Origin: Rhodospirillales bacterium
Lineage (GTDB): Bacteria; Pseudomonadota; Alphaproteobacteria; SP197
DNA: 64,000 bases
Assembly (NCBI GenBank): GCA_014323865.1
Contig: JACONG010000005.1
Location: 9,435 to 73,434 of the forward strand
Direction of reading: 5' to 3'
The notes under the pieces were generated by a model, which ran no database searches, was not told the origin of the DNA, and saw only the letters and a program-made list of their open reading frames with translations. Below are positions 1-8,629 of the stretch, one piece after another. The stretch's first letter is position 1, and each line of letters starts with the position of its first letter. The position numbers were made by a program, and so were the translations under genes.

Positions 1-451
1 CATGGTGCTGGGGACGCGCCGAAAGCTTGCGGAAACCCATGGCGCGCAGCTCACGGCCCACTGTGGTGCGACTGATCGTCACGCCAAACGTGCGCTTGAC
101 CCACACGGCCAGATCAACCAGGCGCCAACGGACCACGCCATCGCGATCGGGGTCAGCCTCGACGACAGCAGCCAATTGCTGGCGCTGCTCATCCGTCAGG
201 ATCGAGGGTTTGCCCGGCGCCTTGCGGGTGCGGAACCCTTCTGGACCGCCAGCATTGAACCGCAGAACCCGGGCGCGGATGACCTGCAGACCAACTCCGC
301 CAGTACGCACCGCATCAGATCGCGATCCGCCATCCAGGATCACCGCGATGGACAACAGCCGCCTCGTCTGATCTGCATCGTCGCTCTGTCGCGCCAAACA
401 CACCGACTTGATAACCGAAAAATCACTGCGAAGCCCAATACCCAGCCTCAT
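1..451 (-). CDS. IS630-family transposase, N-terminal part (cut by left window edge)
   Basis: The reverse strand is open from an ATG at 451 to the window edge (150 codons). The translation has an N-terminal helix-turn-helix region followed by a motif KAPGKPSILTDEQRQQL and a second helix-turn-helix ending in RTTVGRELRAMGFRKLSARPQH. This is the typical start of IS630/Tc1-type transposases, whose DDE catalytic part would lie outside the window. A GGAGGAA-like ribosome site lies just before 451; an in-frame ATG at 487 is the alternative start. Whether the element is complete cannot be seen. No terminal inverted repeat was identified with confidence. Confidence 0.8.
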   Translation of the reverse strand, partial: MRLGIGLRSDFSVIKSVCLARQSDDADQTRRLLSIAVILDGGSRSDAVRTGGVGLQVIRARVLRFNAGGPEGFRTRKAPGKPSILTDEQRQQLAAVVEADPDRDGVVRWRLVDLAVWVKRTFGVTISRTTVGRELRAMGFRKLSARPQHH

Positions 452-605
452 GAAAAACTTCCTCCGTTCTCCACAATGAGCCACCATGAACAGGCTGGGG
501 GGAATCCTCAACAATGAGGCCGAAAAGGGGCGCCAACAAACGAGATAGTCTCGGTCGATACCCTAGAATTCATGTAGGTATGGAAATGGCCGGGTCACTC
601 CCACT

Positions 606-982
606 GCCGTGAGCCATCAGGTCAAGGTTGCTCAAGGCGTTTCTTGGCGTCTCTCTGTTCCGTCGTCTGACGCAGGCTCTCAGGCTGACGGCAGCCGACG
701 TGCAGGATGTCGACCCAACGGCCGGGTCGCACTTCACGGTCGAGACCATGGCGATGCAGGCTTCGATCGACGGCCAGGGCGTCGCCCTCATCGGCGACGT
801 CCTGGTCGCCGGCCACCTTGCCACCGGCAGGCTCGTGCGCCCGTTCGACCGCAGTCTCAAACACGCCGCTGAACTTCGCCTACTATCTCCTGACGCCGAG
901 CGACGGCGTCAGGCACCCCAAGATCAAGGCATTCCGGGAGTGGATGCTCGACGAGGCCGCAGCATCGCGCGACAAGGCGTGA
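606..982 (+). pseudogene. LysR-family (GcvA-like) regulator, frameshifted and internally deleted
   Basis: Fragments of one LysR protein lie in three frames. AVSHQVK (recognition-helix region) is in one frame at about 606. LGVSLFRRLTQALRLTA, the end of the winged helix, is in a second frame from 628 and runs straight into an effector-domain segment (QASIDGQGVALIGDVLVAG, then GRLVRPFD). The C-terminal NFAYYLLTP and KIKAFREWMLDEA are in a third frame, ending at the TGA at 980-982. Most of the roughly 300-residue protein between the DNA-binding domain and the end of the effector domain is missing. It is convergent with the dioxygenase gene downstream. It cannot make a working regulator. Confidence 0.8.
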
Positions 983-995
983 AGCCCGGTGCGCC

Positions 996-1850
996 CTACT
1001 CGGCCACTTCGCCCTTGAACACCGTGTTCACCAGACGACCCGTCGGGTCGTAGTTGACCTCCTTGCCGCGCACCAAGCTGATCTCGCCTTGGCGCTGAAC
1101 GTCCTCGGGCACGAAGTCGCCACGGGCGCGGTCTTCAAGGCGATAGTGCCCGTGTTCGTCGGTGCCGCGCAGCAGCATCGCGGTGTCGTTCTCGACGCGG
1201 AGCTGGCGCACCGACGGGCGGATCATGTTCGCGTTGAAGCCGATGCGCCGGTCGGCCGAGACGTTCGGCATCGAGGCGTGGAAGGTCAGTCCGTGATGCA
1301 ACGACATCTGGCCGGGCCACAGGGTGTTGTCGACGGCCCTGGCCTCGTCGATCTCGACATCGAGCGTCTGGCCGCGGGAGAGAATGTTGGTGTCGTCGTC
1401 CGTTGCGTGATGCGACAGCTGACCCGTCCGGTGACTCGCCGGAACCATCCTCATGGTCCCACTCTCCGGTGTCGCCGGCGACAGTGCAAACCAGATCGAG
1501 ACCAGGTCGTTGACGGTGTCGAGACCCCAGTAGGTCAGGTCCTGGTGCCAGGAGATGTGGGTCTTCCGATCGGGCTCCTTGATGATGAAGGCGCCGTCCC
1601 AAGCCATGATGTCGGGCCCGATGATATCTTCCACCACATCGAGAATGCGCGAGTCGTGCAGCAACCGGTCGCCGACCTCGGTCACGAGATAGGGCTTCGC
1701 CATGAAGTGGACCGAACCGTAGGCGGCCTCGACTCGCTCCAACTCGCTGCGTATCTCCAGCGCCTCGTCCTTCGACATGATGTCGACCGGCGAGAGAAAT
1801 CCGTCACGCCAATAGCTATCAACCTGCTCCTGGGTGAGGAATTTGGGCAT
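996..1850 (-). CDS. Phytanoyl-CoA dioxygenase (PhyH) family oxygenase
   Basis: A 284-residue Fe(II)/2-oxoglutarate-dependent oxygenase of the PhyH family. The metal-binding HQD is in ISWHQDLTYWG and the distal His in the segment SLHHGLTFHASMPN, followed by an Arg-rich RRIG that fits 2-oxoglutarate binding. Family members hydroxylate small organic substrates; the substrate here cannot be read from sequence. I place the start at the ATG at 1850 (MPKFLTQEQ), which gives the usual family length. The reading frame continues upstream into a decayed aldolase gene, so a naive call gives a false 523-residue fusion. A broken paralogous fragment lies at 45175-45390. Confidence 0.85.
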   Translation of the reverse strand: MPKFLTQEQVDSYWRDGFLSPVDIMSKDEALEIRSELERVEAAYGSVHFMAKPYLVTEVGDRLLHDSRILDVVEDIIGPDIMAWDGAFIIKEPDRKTHISWHQDLTYWGLDTVNDLVSIWFALSPATPESGTMRMVPASHRTGQLSHHATDDDTNILSRGQTLDVEIDEARAVDNTLWPGQMSLHHGLTFHASMPNVSADRRIGFNANMIRPSVRQLRVENDTAMLLRGTDEHGHYRLEDRARGDFVPEDVQRQGEISLVRGKEVNYDPTGRLVNTVFKGEVAE

Positions 1851-2588
1851 TGTCTGTCTAACTCCAGTAGCTCGCGTTCGAGCTGAGTGATGAGGCTGGG
1901 CCATTCCATACCGAAACGGGTATGGCCGTTGGTTGCAAAGATCTTGAGCCCCTTGTTCGATGGTCTTCTGCTGGACCTCGTCGCTGAAGTGGTTGAGCGG
2001 CACGCCGCCCTCAAGCCCGTCGACGTGGAAGCGGCAGGCCTTCTCGATCCTGTGCATCCAGACGAAAAGCGCGCCGACCGTGTCACCACAGGTCAGCAGG
2101 CTGTGGTTCCCGAGGGTCAGGATCATCTTGTCGCCCAAGCTATTGACCATGCGCTCCTGCTCGGAGCTGTCGAGCACGACGCCCTCGAAGTCGAGACAGG
2201 CGGTCCAGCCCAGGATGATCAGCACCTTCTGGTACAACGGCAGAACACCGTCCTTCTGCATGGCGACCGCATTGCCGGCGCGCGTGTGCGTGTGGAGCAC
2301 GCAATGCACATCCAACTGGGCACGACGAATGCAGGAGTGGATCAGGAAGACCGCCGGGTTGAACGGATCGTCGCTCTCGCCGATCATCTGGCCCTTCTGG
2401 TCGACCTCGACCAGCGAGCTGGCCGTGATCTGGTCGAACAGCAGACCGTAGGGGTTGATCAGGAACTGCTCGGCCCCGGGCACGCGGGCCGAAAGGTGAG
2501 CGCCCGAGATATCGGACATGCCATAGAGATCAATTGGCTGGTAGCAGGCGGCGAAATCGCAGCGCATCTGCCACTAGGCGTCGGTCAT
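1851..2588 (-). pseudogene. Class II aldolase/adducin-family gene, amber codon and frameshift
   Basis: The translation shows the class II aldolase fold: an N-terminal region with GMSDISGAHLSARVPG, a FDQITASSLVEVD block and the metal-binding HTHTRAGNAVA. The likely original start is the ATG at 2586-2588 (Met-Thr-Asp-Ala), but the fifth codon is TAG (2574-2576). Near the C-terminus an extra base in a run of G (about 1949-1952) shifts the frame. The native ending (NGHTRFGMEWPSLITQLERE) is then in another frame, while the shifted frame reads into the dioxygenase gene. A restart at the ATG at 2567 could give an N-terminally short protein, but the tail would still be wrong. Family members are aldolases or decarboxylases of small sugar and keto acids. 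Confidence 0.75.
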
Positions 2589-2817
2589 CAATGTCTTCAA
2601 GGATACCGGTTGCGCCATACGCCTTCTCCGACGTGATGCAGCGGGAGGAGTCTATCAAGACCGGTCCGAAGAACCCAAGCCGATTGATCGAGATGATTCG
2701 CGAATTCTATATGATGCACCGATGGCTCAATCTGGCTTGCCCTGCTTCGCAGCCGATGTGAGTTTACAGGCACTGTCAAACGATTCAGGCTTGCCGGGAC
2801 GGCAGGAGGCACGGGCC

Positions 2818-4011
2818 ATGGGTGTGGTCGATTCCGATCCCCGTTTCCAGGTTTCATTCATGGACAACCACGGCGCCCAGCTCGACATCACTTGGGCCGA
2901 TGGCCATCGAAGTACATTTCATGCCGTGTGGCTGCGCCATGCCTGCCAGTGCGAGGACTGCGGCACCTACCTCAGCGCCATCCGTTCCTTGCGCCTGACC
3001 GAGATCCCCGACGACATCGAACTGGCCAAGGTCGAAGAACACCACGGCGAGGTCAGGATCGTCTGGTGCGGCGATAGCCACAAGAGCCGGTTCCCCGCGC
3101 GCTGGCTGCGCGAACGCTGCAACAGCGAGAGTGAGCGCACGCGGCGGCGCTGGCGCCCTGTACTCTGGAGCAAGGAGATCGAAGCGCGTGTGCCCGAGGC
3201 GGACTACGATGCGTGCAAGGCCGACGATGGGGCGCGCCTGGTCATGCTCGAAAAGCTCCGGGACCACGGCTTCGTCCTGGTCCGTAACGTGCCGGACGAC
3301 CCCTCCGCGACCGAGGACATCGCCGGTCTCGCGGGGCCCCTGCGGATCACCAACTACGGCAGCATCTACGACTTCACCTACAAACCCGACGCCTTGGTCT
3401 ACGGCGATCTCAACGTCGCGCTCGATCCTCACACCGACGAGCCCTATCGGCAGGCGCCGCCGTCGGTGACCTGCTTCCACTTCATCCGCGCAGCAGCCAA
3501 AGGCGGGGAAAACACCATGACGGACGGATTCCGCATCGGTGCGATCCTGCGGGACGAGGACCCCGTCGCCTTCCGCCTGCTCGCCACGCTGCCGCTGACC
3601 TTCTATCGCCGACTCGAAGGCCAGAATCGCGACTTCCGCATGCGGGCACCGGTCTTCAGCCTCGACGAAGACGGTGAGATCGCCGGCATCCGCCACATGG
3701 ACCGTTCCATCGGCCCAGCCGACATGGCCGACGACATGATCCGGCCGTTCTACCGGGCTCTCCGCAGGCTGCAGTCGTTGTTGTTCAATCCGGCGCACCA
3801 GGTGCGCGTGCCTGTCGGCAGCGGTGAGGCACTGTTCTTTAACAACCAGCGTGTGCTGCACGGCCGCGCCGCCTTCGCAGCAGACGGCGACCGCTACATG
3901 CGCACCTGTCATGTCGAGCTCGACGAATTCAATTCGACCCTGCGTACCCTAGCCGCCCACCAGGACAGCGAAAGCGCCAATCTCAACCTGCCCCACGGTG
4001 CCTTGGTCTGA
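2818..4011 (+). CDS. Gamma-butyrobetaine hydroxylase-like TauD-family dioxygenase
   Basis: A 397-residue protein with the two-domain layout of gamma-butyrobetaine and trimethyllysine hydroxylases. The N-terminal DUF971/GBBH_N domain carries the zinc-ligand pattern CQCEDC after WLRHA. The C-terminal TauD/TfdA domain has the Fe(II)-binding DPHTDEPYR and the distal His in VLHGRAAF. The family hydroxylates gamma-butyrobetaine to carnitine or acts on related methylated ammonium compounds, using 2-oxoglutarate and O2. The start at 2818 is chosen because AGGAGG sits about 9 bases upstream; an open frame extends to 2722. The neighbouring betaine-type genes support an ammonium-compound substrate (inference). 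Confidence 0.85.
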   Translation: MGVVDSDPRFQVSFMDNHGAQLDITWADGHRSTFHAVWLRHACQCEDCGTYLSAIRSLRLTEIPDDIELAKVEEHHGEVRIVWCGDSHKSRFPARWLRERCNSESERTRRRWRPVLWSKEIEARVPEADYDACKADDGARLVMLEKLRDHGFVLVRNVPDDPSATEDIAGLAGPLRITNYGSIYDFTYKPDALVYGDLNVALDPHTDEPYRQAPPSVTCFHFIRAAAKGGENTMTDGFRIGAILRDEDPVAFRLLATLPLTFYRRLEGQNRDFRMRAPVFSLDEDGEIAGIRHMDRSIGPADMADDMIRPFYRALRRLQSLLFNPAHQVRVPVGSGEALFFNNQRVLHGRAAFAADGDRYMRTCHVELDEFNSTLRTLAAHQDSESANLNLPHGALV

Positions 4012-4026
4012 CGCCGCAAACAACTT

Positions 4027-4356
4027 CTATCGGCAGACCGTTTCCGTGGCCAGGGGCACATTTGCGTCGAGTCGGTGCTGAAACTCCCAGCAGTCCCGGC
4101 CGCCGGCGCTGCGATAGATGACCGCGCTCGAACCTGCGCCGCCAGTGACATTGTCCATGACCAAGTGGTACCAGCCCTCATCGTCAATGAAGTCGTCGGT
4201 GACAAGAGTTCGAAGCGACTCACCTAGCTCGCCCACCCCGAAGGCCGAAGGCGTTCGTGGACGACGGTCACGCAACAGACGGGGCTTGATCTTGAGATCG
4301 GGATTGATCCCCGCATGGTTGCAGCCGATCGCGTAGAGCGGCAGATCGGGCAACAC
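4027..4356 (-). CDS. Hypothetical protein
   Basis: A reverse-strand frame of 109 codons beginning at GTG 4356. The product is not recognised. It has no clear signal peptide or membrane segment, and contains a Gly-rich DNVTGGAGSSAVIYRS segment and two Cys. It is convergent with the dioxygenase gene to its left and marks the edge of a lower-GC patch (about 4.0-5.6 kb) with phage-like genes. It could be a fragment of a longer secreted or phage-associated protein. Confidence 0.35.
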   Translation of the reverse strand: MLPDLPLYAIGCNHAGINPDLKIKPRLLRDRRPRTPSAFGVGELGESLRTLVTDDFIDDEGWYHLVMDNVTGGAGSSAVIYRSAGGRDCWEFQHRLDANVPLATETVCR

Positions 4357-4475
4357 GTCGATATCCTTGGAGACGACTGATGACCCTTGACGGTCTACTT
4401 GCTCTTATCGGGTTGCAGGTGTCGGCGGTCTCCCGGAGTGGCTAGAACGTTGCGCTCAGCGTGAGCAAGGAAGGT

Positions 4476-4649
4476 ATGATGAACGTTGAACTCTTGATCT
4501 TTATCGCAGGAGCGGTAGCATGGGTTGGCGTTGGCATCGGTTTCTCTGTTTGGTCTTCAATCCAAGAAGAGTGCATGAATGAGGAGATGAACTCAGAGAA
4601 GACCATGGTCAGTACGATTAAGGACATCTTCAGAGAAAGATGGATGTAG
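4476..4649 (+). CDS. Small single-pass membrane protein
   Basis: A 57-residue frame starting at ATG 4476 (or 4479), with AAGGAAGG just upstream. The N-terminus has one hydrophobic helix (LLIFIAGAVAWVGVGIGFSVW) and a charged, acidic/basic cytoplasmic tail. No family is recognised. It lies in the same orientation as the holin gene downstream in a patch with lower GC than the flanks, so it may belong to the same phage-derived remnant. Confidence 0.4.
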   Translation: MMNVELLIFIAGAVAWVGVGIGFSVWSSIQEECMNEEMNSEKTMVSTIKDIFRERWM

Positions 4650-4769
4650 TGAGGTTCTCAAGCTCTCGCACTTGAACGCGGCGGGGCTTGGGTAATATCC
4701 TGGATGGGAGCGAGGCAGGGGCGGCGTTCAGGCGAGCGCCGTCCCCGTCTTTCACAAAGGAGGTAAGAA

Positions 4770-5198
4770 ATGAATCTAGCACTGGCCGGGTCGCTGATCG
4801 GCCCAATCTCAAACCTGATCGACGATCTGTTTACGAGCGACGAAGAGCGGGCCGCGGCGAAGCAACGCCTACTCGAACTCCAACAGAAAGGCGGGTTTGC
4901 CAAGGCGGAGCAGCAGTTGTCTGTCATCCTCGCTGAGGCGCAGTCTCAGGACCCGTGGACTTCTCGCGCTCGCCCTACGCTCTTCTACCTCATGTATTCC
5001 GTCATTGCGCTATGCTTCATCGGCGGGGTCGCTGGCATTTGGTAGCCTGAGGACGTAAAGCACGCGGCTGATAATATCAAGAACCTGTTGGAAGCTATAC
5101 CGGGTGAACTCTGGACCCTCTTTACTGTTTCGTTCCTCGGCTACACAGGAGCAAGGACCTTCGAGAAGCATTCACGTATGAAGCATGGCGGCGGCTAA
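4770..5198 (+). pseudogene. Gene-transfer-agent/phage-type 3TM holin with in-frame amber codon
   Basis: The frame opens at ATG 4770 after an AAAGGAGG ribosome site. It encodes a short amphipathic N-terminus, a charged stretch (TSDEERAAAKQRLLELQQK) and a membrane segment at FYLMYSVIALCFIGGVAGIW, then TAG at 5043-5045. The same frame continues to TAA at 5196-5198 with PEDVKHAADNIKNLLEAIP and LFTVSFLGYTGARTFEK, the normal end of the GTA_holin_3TM family. The full length would be 142 codons, as expected for the family. The TAG stands where these proteins usually have a second Trp, so one TGG-to-TAG change broke it. The truncated 91-residue product keeps one membrane helix. Confidence 0.75.
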
Positions 5199-5370
5199 AT
5201 CCATGGCAGACATGTTGCTAATTGCCTTCACGTACGTGTTCGGCGTTGTCGTGGTTGTCGCCGCCGTCGGCACTGCTATCTTCGTTTGCTTGGGCGTCTG
5301 CGGCCTTATCCGATCAACAGTAGCCAACATGCAAGCGGAAATAGACGCAGAGTCTCTTCTTTTTGTTTGA
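5185..5370 (+). CDS. Small membrane protein, unknown
   Basis: A frame of 61 codons from ATG 5185 (alternative ATG 5203) overlapping the end of the holin frame. It contains one long hydrophobic helix (FTYVFGVVVVVAAVGTAIFVCLG, residues about 16-40) and a short tail with acidic residues. The position after a holin is where phages often carry lysis accessory genes, but no spanin or endolysin features are visible. Not recognised; it may be an untranslated remnant. Confidence 0.3.
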   Translation: MAAAKSMADMLLIAFTYVFGVVVVVAAVGTAIFVCLGVCGLIRSTVANMQAEIDAESLLFV

Positions 5371-5371
5371 C

Positions 5372-5582
5372 CTACTCTACGGGCTGCTCAACGGTGTAGA
5401 AATTGCCTTCAACATCCGGGATTTCTGTAACAGGGCCGCCGCCTTGCTGGGCCTCTTCCTTTGGTGGGACAGCAAGTCAGGCGCGTCCCGCATATTGCCG
5501 CCGCGTGCCTTATCGACGGCTACCTCGCGTAGCATGTTTTCGTCGCCGGCAACACCTAACTCGTTCGCCGACGTTGCAGCCT
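5372..5582 (-). pseudogene. Unidentified gene remnant (two-frame C-terminal fragment)
   Basis: The reverse strand carries a protein-like stretch in two frames. AATSANELGVAGDENMLREV leads into KARGGNMRDAPDLL in one frame (about 5582-5480). VPPKEEAQQGGGPVTEIPDV and EGNFYTVEQPVE followed by TAG (5374-5372) is in another. The composition looks like a real C-terminus with one frameshift, possibly from the same phage-like patch, but no family is recognised. Confidence 0.3.
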
Positions 5583-5812
5583 ATCCAATGACAGCCCTGA
5601 CGGTGCGAGGCTTCCCCGCGGTTGCGGCGCTGCCCAATCTGAAGTGCTGATGCGACGCTGTCGCCGAACCCCCTGCGGTGATCGAGGGGATGTCGTGGTT
5701 CCGGGAGAGCGCTCCAACCCTCGACGACGCACCGAAGGTCTGGATCGGCAGGCCCGCCGTCGCAGCCATCAGGGCGTCTTGGAGCTCGGTGGTCCAGACA
5801 GCGTCATGCGCT

Positions 5813-7098
5813 TCACGCGCGCTCCCGAGGCCGTAGAGCGGTGCGTCGTGTGCTTCGTCTCGGTTGCGCCGACATCGACCGATCCAGCGGATCGCCGAAA
5901 CCGCCGCCACCCTGGGTCCCGATGCGCAGCGCATCGCCCAGCTCCATCTCCAGAACGTCGATCTTTCCGAGGTCTTCTTCCCGGTTCGTGCCGGGATTGA
6001 AGGTGGTGTAGCCGGGTGCTCCCATGTGACCGTCGAGCCGACCGAGCGGACCGAAGATATAACGCTCCATGCAGCGCGAGGTGATCGATGTGTAGGGCAA
6101 TGAGGCCTCGAACTTGATCTCGATGCCTGTGCCACCGCGATACTTGCCGGGACCGCCCGAGTCATCACGCAGGCCATAGTGCCGGATCAGAACCTCGGGC
6201 ATCTCGTTCTCGAAGATCTCGGGCGGGATGTTCTTGAGGAAGTTCAGGATCACCATGGTACCGTCGACACCGTCGTCGACCGGCCTGCCGCCCACCGACA
6301 ATCGGCTGAATCACCGAAACCTTGTGTCTGTCGGTCTCGAAGTCGGGCACGGAGACCAGCAGGATCGAGCCCTGCCCTGAGTCCGTGGCGGGCAGTTCCA
6401 TCGGAACGGCCTGTGCCAGCGCACACCTTGTGACTTGTAGAGTAGCGCGCGGCATAGTCGAGCACCCGGTCGATGGTGGCGTCGTCATACTGGCCGGCCA
6501 GCTCGTGCACACGGCGCTCGGCGGTGGCAAGGCCCGTGAGGCATGTCTCCATGTCGCCCCAGTTCTGATCGGGTGTCCGGCAGTTCGCCATGATCATGTC
6601 GAGCAGCAGCTTGTTCAGCTCACCCGCGCTGTAGAGCTTCTGCGGCGTGATGCGCAGCCCCTCCTGATAAACCTCGTGGCTTGAGGGCGCGATCAAGCAC
6701 GGTACACGTCCGCCGATGTCGGAGACATGGATGAAGGTCCAGGACCAGCACAGGAGTTCGCCGTGGACGAAGATCGGTTTCCACAAGTAGACGTCGCTCA
6801 GATGCGTCGCCATGTTCTTAGTGGCTTCGGGATCGTGGGAGATGAAGACATCACCTTCGCTGACATCGTCGCCGATCAAGGCCAGCGCACCTTCCATCGG
6901 CATGCCGATCATCATCAGCACGCCGTAACGGCGGGACGCGGCAAAAACCTCGCCCTGGCGCGACACCAGGGCGGAACCGTAGTCCTAGGTCTCCTTCACG
7001 AACACCGTGTGGGCCGTGCGCGAGACCACCTGGGCCATCTCATCGACGATAGCCTGGAAGCGGTTCGAGAGAATCTGGAGCTGGATCTTGTCCGACAT
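5813..7098 (-). pseudogene. hyuB: N-methylhydantoinase B / acetone carboxylase alpha (HyuB) family, multiply broken
   Basis: The start is ATG 7098, overlapping the stop of the hyuA remnant (TGATG). The N-terminus matches HyuB proteins (QILSNRFQAIVDEMAQVVSR, then TAHTVFVKET). A TAG at 6985-6987 follows where the family has Gln before DYGSALVSRQGE. The frame is then open with a FISHDP-type segment and DIGGRVPC before it shifts near 6450 and again near 6310. The C-terminal HYGLRDDSGGPGKYRGGTG and GGGGFGDPLDR are recognisable. HyuB is normally over 500 residues; part of the middle and the extreme C-terminus are missing. Members of the family hydrolyse hydantoin-like cyclic amides with HyuA and ATP. 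Confidence 0.85.
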
Positions 7099-8537
7099 CA
7101 CACGCGCTCCCCGATCAGGTTGGCGTGGTCGTCCACGGTGACACGGAACGCGGCCGGGATATAAACCGTGGTGTCGTACTGCTCGACCACCATCGGACCT
7201 TCGTAGACAGCGCCGCGCTGCCAGACCGTCGCTTCGAGCGTCTCGCCGTGCTCGTGGATCACTCGCGTGCCCTTCGGTCTCTCGGGCGCATCGCCAACAT
7301 CGGCCACCAAATGCACCTGCGGCTTTGGCGTCACCCCGACGATCTGCAGGCGGGTCACCAGCATGCGCGTGGGCGCGTCCGTATCGGCGTAGCCGTAAAC
7401 TTGCCCGTAGCGCTTGTGATACCAGTCCTCGACCTTGGTGGTCGTCAGATCGGTCGCGGCGACATCGGGAAACGGCACGTTCACCTCGTAGGACTGGCCG
7501 ACGTAGCAGAGATCGGCCGAGCGCAGGATCGTGAGAACCCGAGCACCTCGGCGATGCCGTCGGTCGCCGTGTGAGCAACCTCACGGTCGAGCCTCATCTC
7601 GCCGCCCAGGAAGCTGTCGGGCGCGACGATGCCCGCGGTGAGATAGGCATCGGTCACGGTGGGCCAGGTGCCGCCACAGCCGTAACAGGCCGGCCCCGGC
7701 AGGGTGCCGGCGCTTTCCGGGCGGACCTTCAGAACGCCCTCGGCGTCGGTCCAGGCGATGGAACCGCCGCTCGCGTCCACCGCCGAGACATCGACCGCCG
7801 GCATGATCACCGGGAAGTCGCCCAATGTGTTTTCGGCAGCATAGCGCATGCCGCCTTCGAGGATCGAGACGTCGATGCTCGTGCCGCCCATGTCGACCGT
7901 GACGATGTTGGGAGCGCCGATCATGTTGGCGACATAGTGTGCGCCGATAACGCACGAGGCCGGTCCGGAGAGCGGGGTTTCCACGGGGCGTTCGGACGCC
8001 GAGCCGACGCCCATCACGCCACCGTTCGACTTGGTCGAGAACACCCGGCAGGTCATGCCGAGATCACGCGTGCGATCCTGGAGCGTCGTGAAATAAGCTT
8101 TCATGCGCCCGCCGACATAGGCGCTGATCACGCTGATCAGCGAGCGTTCGTACTCGCGCTGCTGCTGCCAGACCTCCGATGAGGTGCAAACGTAGATCCC
8201 CGAAAACCCCTCCTCGATCCAGCTCTTCGCGAGGCGTTCGTGCTCGGGGTTCTGGCGGGCATGGAAAAAGCAAGACTGCGAGCGTCTCGATGCCGTCGTC
8301 CAGCAGCGCCCGAGCCCGCTCTTCGACGTCCTCGCGGCGAATTGGCGTCTTGATCTGGTTTGACGCCAGCATGCGCTCGTCGACCGGTCGGACATGGCTG
8401 CGCGGCACCAGCGAGACCGGCTTGGGTACGAAGAAATCATTGGCCTTGGGCAGGCGCAGGCGGCACAGCTCCAGCGTGTCCCCTACACGAAATGCGACCG
8501 GACCTTGGCACGACCGGCAATGCAGTGGCAAACGCAC
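7098..8537 (-). pseudogene. hyuA: N-methylhydantoinase A (HyuA) family, 5' truncated and frameshifted
   Basis: The fragment begins around 8490 in the middle of the HyuA N-terminal domain (LVPRSHVRPVDERM, then RREDVEERARALLDDGIETL); about the first 100 residues with the nucleotide-binding VDVGGTFTD motif are absent. A frameshift near 8265 moves to the frame with NPEHERLAKSWIEEGF and the second ASKHA motif TVDMGGTSIDVS. A further frameshift near 7490 leads to the C-terminal segment (NVPFPDVAATDLTT to the TGA at 7100-7098). It is coupled to the hyuB remnant, so the whole ATP-dependent hydantoinase/oxoprolinase-type operon is dead. Confidence 0.85.
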
Positions 8538-8629
8538 TGTCGCGACATCGCCATTCGCTGATCGTTCATATGGGCTGGTCTGAGCACCGCCGCTTCGCTA
8601 GGTTCCGCGCGAATTCTTGGGGGTGACCC

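Noticed and set aside
996-2567. A genuine class II aldolase-PhyH fusion enzyme
   Set aside because: The native aldolase C-terminus is in another frame, and the oxygenase has its own start at 1850; the joined frame results from a one-base insertion.
5583-5812. Reverse-strand frame after the hyuB remnant (TTELQDALMAATAGLPIQTF)
   Set aside because: It looks like a fragment of another gene, but I could not assign it and cannot tell it from frame-shifted noise.
2574-6987. Several in-frame TAG codons (aldolase 2574, holin 5043, hyuB 6985) as a sign of pyrrolysine or amber readthrough
   Set aside because: The aldolase and hyuB genes also have frameshifts and deletions, and intact genes in the window (betA, sspB, dmdA, thioesterase) use TAG as their normal stop. 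No pylT or pylS-like gene is seen.
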